DNA from: Ramlibacter albus
GTDB taxonomy: Bacteria; Pseudomonadota; Gammaproteobacteria; Burkholderiales; Burkholderiaceae_C
NCBI RefSeq assembly: GCF_014297445.1
Contig: NZ_JACORU010000001.1
Location: 930,001-994,000 of the forward strand
Reading direction: 5' to 3'
DNA length: 64,000 nt
Numbering within the stretch: position 1 is the first letter of the stretch; each line of letters starts with the position of its first letter. Below are positions 59,337 through 64,000 of this stretch, in pieces. The translations under genes and the position numbers were made by a program. Below the pieces are notes generated by a model that did no database searches, was not told where the DNA came from, and saw only the letters and a program-made list of their open reading frames with translations.

Positions 59337-60057
59337 CGCGCTCGCGCTGCACCTGCGCCCGCGGCCCATGGCGGAAGCCGCCGACCTCGGCGTGCTGCTG
59401 GTGCATCGCCATGCGGCCAGCGTGTGGCGCGTGTGGCTGCCGGTGTACGGCGTCTTCGCGCTGCTCGCGCTGGCGACGGTGGAGTGGCGCCCGTGGTTGC
59501 CGGGGCTGCTGATCTTCTGCGCCAAGCCGTGGCTCGATCGCACGTTGCTATATGTGATGGCGCGTGCGGTGTTCAACGAGCCCACGACGCTGCGTGGCCT
59601 GCTGCGCGATGCCCGCACTGTGTGGTGGCACGGGCTGCTGAACTCGCTCACGCTGCGCAGGCTGTCGCCGTGGCGCGCGTTCACGCAGGCGGTGGACCAG
59701 CTCGAAGGCCAGCGCGGGCGCGCCCGCTGGCGGCGCCGCAACCAGCTGCTGCGCGGCAAGCGGGGTGCGGCGTTCGGGCTGCAGGCCGTGTTCGCGCACG
59801 TGGAGCTCGCGCTGGCGCTGGGGCTCGGCGCGCTGCTGCTGTGGTTCGCGCCCGAAGGCACGCACCGGCACGTGTTCGCGTGGCTGTGGCAGTCGGACTC
59901 GCTGGCGAGCCGCTCGGTGCTCTCCATCATCTACGCGGTGGCGGTCGGCATCGTCGAACCCTTCCACGTCGCCGCCGGCTTCGCGATGTACCTGAACCGG
60001 CGCGTCGAGCTGGAGGCGTGGGACATCGAACAGGAGTTCCGCCGTGCGTTTGCGTAG
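59326..60057 (+). CDS. Membrane protein of the MoxR operon, unknown family
   Basis: 243 aa, AAGGAGG site before the ATG, overlapping the SpoIIM-like gene by 11 bases. Three or four hydrophobic regions (LPVYGVFALLALATVEW; LPGLLIFCAKPWLDRTLLYVM; ALALGLGALLLWF; SIIYAVAVGIVEPFHVAAGFAMYL). A basic loop (RGRARWRRRNQLLRGKRG) lies in the middle. Homologues sit at this position in other MoxR operons, but I know no function. Confidence 0.75.
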   Translation: MRVDALALHLRPRPMAEAADLGVLLVHRHAASVWRVWLPVYGVFALLALATVEWRPWLPGLLIFCAKPWLDRTLLYVMARAVFNEPTTLRGLLRDARTVWWHGLLNSLTLRRLSPWRAFTQAVDQLEGQRGRARWRRRNQLLRGKRGAAFGLQAVFAHVELALALGLGALLLWFAPEGTHRHVFAWLWQSDSLASRSVLSIIYAVAVGIVEPFHVAAGFAMYLNRRVELEAWDIEQEFRRAFA

Positions 60058-60760
60058 CGTGCTGCTGGCACTCGCCATCGCCTTGGCGGCCGCGCAGGCC
60101 GTGGCCACGGACCCGCCCGCGCGCGAAGAGGTGCGCCGCGCGGCGCAGGAGGTGCGCTCGCATCCGGACCTGGGCGGGCCGCAGAAGGAGCGCACGCTGC
60201 GCTTCAAGTCCAGCGACAAGCCGCGCCAAAGCGGCGACACGAGCGGGCTGCGCTGGCTGGCGGAGCTGCTGCGCTGGATTTCGGAGACGAGCCGCCTGCT
60301 CGTGTGGGTGGGCGGCGCGGTGCTGGTGGCGCTGGTGCTCGTGGGCCTGTGGCGCTGGCGGCGCGAGCACGCCGACTGGGCGGGCCGCACCGGCGAGGCG
60401 CTGCCCAGCCACGTGCAGAACCTCGACATCCGGCCCGAGAGCCTGCCCGCCGACATCGGCGCGCACGCGGCGCGCCTGTGGCAGGCGGGCGAGTCGCGCA
60501 CGGCGCTGTCGCTGCTGTACCGGGGCGCGCTGTCGCGGCTCGTGCATGGTCACGCGGTGCCCATCCGCGCGGCGAGCACCGAAGGCGAATGCCTCGCGCT
60601 CGTGCGCTCGCGGCTCGACGCGCCGAAGGTCATGTTCTTCACGCGGCTCGTGCTGGCGTGGCAGCAGTCGGTGTACGGCGGGCGGCTGGTCGGCGCGGAG
60701 GAGGCGCTGGCGTTGTGCAGCGAGTTCGACGTGCTGCTGGCGAAGGGGGCCGCGGGATGA
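60044..60760 (+). CDS. DUF4129-domain protein
   Basis: 238 aa, GTG at 60044 after an AGGAG site. Signal-like N-terminus (LRSVLLALAIALAAAQAVA), a periplasmic segment, one membrane helix (~90-108, LVWVGGAVLVALVLVGLW), then a cytoplasmic DUF4129 domain (ARLWQAGESRTALSLLYRGALSRL ... FTRLVLAWQQSVYGG). DUF4129 proteins accompany MoxR/DUF58 systems and transglutaminase-like proteins. Overlaps the previous gene by 14 bases. Confidence 0.85.
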   Translation: MRLRSVLLALAIALAAAQAVATDPPAREEVRRAAQEVRSHPDLGGPQKERTLRFKSSDKPRQSGDTSGLRWLAELLRWISETSRLLVWVGGAVLVALVLVGLWRWRREHADWAGRTGEALPSHVQNLDIRPESLPADIGAHAARLWQAGESRTALSLLYRGALSRLVHGHAVPIRAASTEGECLALVRSRLDAPKVMFFTRLVLAWQQSVYGGRLVGAEEALALCSEFDVLLAKGAAG

Positions 60761-60798
60761 ACCGGCGGCACGCTTGCGTCGCGGAGGGCCGGCGATGA
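60757..60798 (+). CDS. 13-codon bridging micro-ORF
   Basis: ATG overlaps the DUF4129 stop (ATGA) and the stop overlaps the next ATG (ATGA); it would encode MNRRHACVAEGRR. It exactly spans the only gap in an operon whose other genes overlap, like the micro-ORF at 37852-37890. It may maintain translational coupling; chance is possible. Confidence 0.3.
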   Translation: MNRRHACVAEGRR

Positions 60799-61959
60799 GC
60801 CGCGAAGCGATCACGCGCTGGGTGTTCGCGGCGCTCGCCATCGCCGTCGCCGTGTGGCTGGTCAACGCCACCGAATGGGCGGAGGTGGAAGTGCCGCGCC
60901 CGCCGCGCGGCGAGGCAGCGCGCAACCCGTGGTTCGCGGCGAGCCTGCTGGTGCGCAGCCTCGGCGGGCGAGCCGAGCGCCAGCTCAACCTCGAAGCCAT
61001 GCCGCCGCGTGACATACGCCTGGTGCTGGATGCCCGGCCCTGGCACCTCTTTCCCGAGCGCGCGCAGCAGTTGCAGCAGTGGGTGGAAAGCGGCGGCAAC
61101 CTCGTGCTGCCCGCGACGGTGGCGAGCGACCAGGCGCTGCGGTGGATCCCGGTGGCGTTCAGCAACCCGCCCAAGGAGACCGAGAACGCGCCGCGCACCC
61201 GCAGCCGCGTGCCCGCCGAAGAGCAGGGCTGCCGCACCTTGCGTGAACGTGCGCCACCCGCAGCTGCCGCCACGGAACCGCTGAAGGTGTGCGCGTACCC
61301 GTACTGGCAGATCCTCAGTGCGCGCGAGGGCACCGCCCCGCTGTGGGCGCTGGAGGGGCCGCGCGGCATCGAAGTGCTGCGGGTCGCGGTGGGCCGCGGC
61401 ACCGTCACCGTGCACGGCCCCTGGGGACTGCTGCACAACCGCGACGCGGTGCGGCACGACCACGCCCTTGTCGTTGCCGACACTTTGCAGCTGCGCCGCG
61501 GCAGCGTCGTGTGGTTCGTCGGCGAGGAATCGCGCGAGCCGCTGCTGCCTTGGCTGTGGAACCGCGCGTGGCCGGCGCTGCTGATGGGCCTGCTGGCACT
61601 GGCCGCGTGGGTGTGGCGCAGCGCGGTGCGCTTCGGGCCTGTCGGCGCGGCACCCGCCACCCAGCGCCGTTCTATGCGCGAGCAGGTCGCCGGCACGGCT
61701 GCCTTCCTGCGCCGCCACGCGCCCGGCGCTTTGCAGGACGCGCAGGTGCGGGCGCTTGCCGAGCTTGCACGCACACGCGTCGCGGGCTTCACGAGCCTGG
61801 GCGATCCCGCGAGCCTCGCGCGCGTCGCGAAAGCAGCGCACGTGCCGGCGGGGCCGCTTGCCGATGCGCTGCGCGGCGGCGCACCCACACCCAAGACTTT
61901 GCCGGCGCGGCTCGAAGTGGTGGAGCATGCGCGCCGCCGCCTCCAACCCAGGAACACCG

Positions 61960-61967
<8 letters not shown>
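60795..61967 (+). CDS. DUF4350-domain membrane protein
   Basis: 390 aa. N-terminal membrane helix (ITRWVFAALAIAVAVWLVNAT), a periplasmic DUF4350 part resembling a GldG/ThuA-like fold (NPWFAASLLVRSLGGRAERQ ... LFPERAQQLQQWVESGGNLVLP), a second helix (~260-277, PALLMGLLALAAWVWRSAV), and a cytoplasmic C-terminus. Possibly a solute- or protein-binding subunit of the MoxR complex. Its stop lies inside the start of the MoxR gene. Confidence 0.85.
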
Positions 61968-62972
<1,005 letters not shown>

Positions 62973-62976
<4 letters not shown>

Positions 62977-64000
62977 ACGGCGCCCGATTGCGCTCAGTGA
63001 TGCCGACGCGAATGCTTGCGTTCGCGCTCACCGCACTGGCGTTGTGCGGTGTGGCGGCGTTGCTCGGGGGTGCTGCGTTGCAGGCCGTCGCATGGGCCAC
63101 CGGCATCGCCTTGGCCGCGCTCGTTGCCTGGGCGCTGGCCGATGCGGCGGCGAGCGTGCGCGCGTGGCGTACATCCGCACTGCAGGTCTCGCGACGTCTC
63201 CCGGGCGCACTCGCACTCGGCGTGCCGCACGACGTCGTGATTCAAGTCGACAACCGCGGCACGCGCACATGGACGCTGGGCGTGTTCGACGAGCCCGACG
63301 CGCGTTTCGTGTTCGAAGGCCTGCCGCAAGAGGCTCGCGTCGCGCCGGGTTCGCGCGCGACCCTGCGCTACCGCGTCACGCCGCTGCGGCGCGGTGGCCT
63401 GCGCTTCGGCGCCGTGCAACTGCGCTGGCGCGGCGTCTTCGGCGCTCTGGAATTCGTGGCTGGCGCAGGCGAGCCGGAGGAGCTGCGCGTGTACCCCAAC
63501 TTCGCCGCGGTGGGCCGCTACGCGTGGCTGGCCGGCGACCGGCGGCTGCAGCAGATCGGCATCAAGACGTATGCGCAGCGCGGGCTGGGCACCGACTTCC
63601 GCCAGCTCGCCGAATACACGCGCGGCGACCCGCTGCGCCATATCGACTGGAAGGCAACGCTGCGCCAGGGCAAGCCCATCGTGCGCCGCTACCAGGACGA
63701 GCGCGACCAGCGCGTGTTCTTCCTGCTCGACTGCGGCCGCCGCATGCGTGCGGATGAAGAGGGCGTGCCCGGCGGCAGCCACTTCGACCAGGCCCTGAAC
63801 GCGTTGATGCTGCTCGGCTACGTCGCGCTGAAGGAAGGCGACGAGGTGGGGGCGCTCACGTTCGGCAATGCGCCGGGCCGCCAGCGGGACTTCGCGCCGC
63901 GCAAGGGCGTGGCCACGCTCAATGCGCTGATGAACCGGCTCTACGACCTCGAGCCCGAGGCGGTGCATTCGGACTACCTGCAGGCCGCGCAGCAGTTGCT
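62973..64000 (+). CDS. DUF58-domain protein (cut by window edge)
   Basis: GTG at 62973 overlaps the MoxR stop; 342 codons are present and the gene runs past the right edge. Two N-terminal membrane helices (~15-60), a periplasmic/beta region, then the DUF58 core with LAEYTRGDPLRHIDWKATLRQGKPIVRRYQDERDQRVFFLLDCG, which leads into a VWA-like fold (DCGRRMR ... ALMLLGYVALKEGDEVGALTF). It is the classic partner of MoxR. Confidence 0.93.

Overview
The window is GC-rich, densely packed bacterial chromosome. Gene content and protein style point to a betaproteobacterium of the Burkholderiales, most likely Comamonadaceae (Ramlibacter/Variovorax-like): recA-recX, type-2 argC, a topoisomerase III with SWIB tail, a MoxR operon with RDD and SpoIIM proteins, and an Atz-type ureide operon. 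This placement is inference from recognised families; no rRNA or tRNA was seen. No gap between genes exceeds 300 bases.

Region 1 (1-12265, all on the minus strand). A TPR gene is cut by the left edge. A signalling-to-pilus block follows, read here in transcription order: CHASE2 Ser/Thr kinase, PP2C phosphatase, FHA protein, CHASE2 adenylate cyclase, class II cyclic-nucleotide phosphodiesterase, GAF-containing PilB/GspE-type ATPase, three tandem type IV pilins and a small unknown gene. It holds writer, eraser and reader of protein phosphorylation, and maker and breaker of cAMP, next to a pilus motor and its subunits. This is the most system-like locus in the window.

Region 2 (12464-29256) is mainly housekeeping: a TerC-family protein, sucCD, argC, a TPR glycosyltransferase-like protein, recX-recA with a clear LexA box, a MarR regulator, a TctDE-like two-component pair, a GST, a SPOR protein, birA without a repressor domain, and a SET-domain methyltransferase. 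The SET gene is divergent from a topoisomerase III-SWIB fusion across a 40-bp alternating purine-pyrimidine tract. A secreted PEBP protein and a signal-bearing deaminase follow.

Region 3 (29264-46555, minus strand) looks like one long ureide/biuret-type nitrogen operon. It encodes an iron alcohol dehydrogenase, allophanate hydrolase (AtzF-like), a five-gene Dpp/Opp-type importer, AtzG-, AtzE- and AtzH-like proteins, a four-gene BMP-type importer, two isochorismatase-fold amidohydrolases (one BiuH-like) and a GntR/FCD regulator. No ring-opening enzyme such as AtzD or barbiturase is present. A REP-like palindrome pair lies inside the coding end of one permease.

Region 4 (46703-64000): an EF-G-like GTPase, a DUF6600/FecR-like exported protein with simple repeats, a SlyD-type isomerase, a pirin, a large hybrid sensor kinase (GAF, four PAS, HisKA, HATPase, REC, HPt), a cytochrome c4-like protein, and a tightly overlapping MoxR operon (RDD, RDD, SpoIIM-like, membrane protein, DUF4129, DUF4350, MoxR, DUF58) that runs off the right edge.
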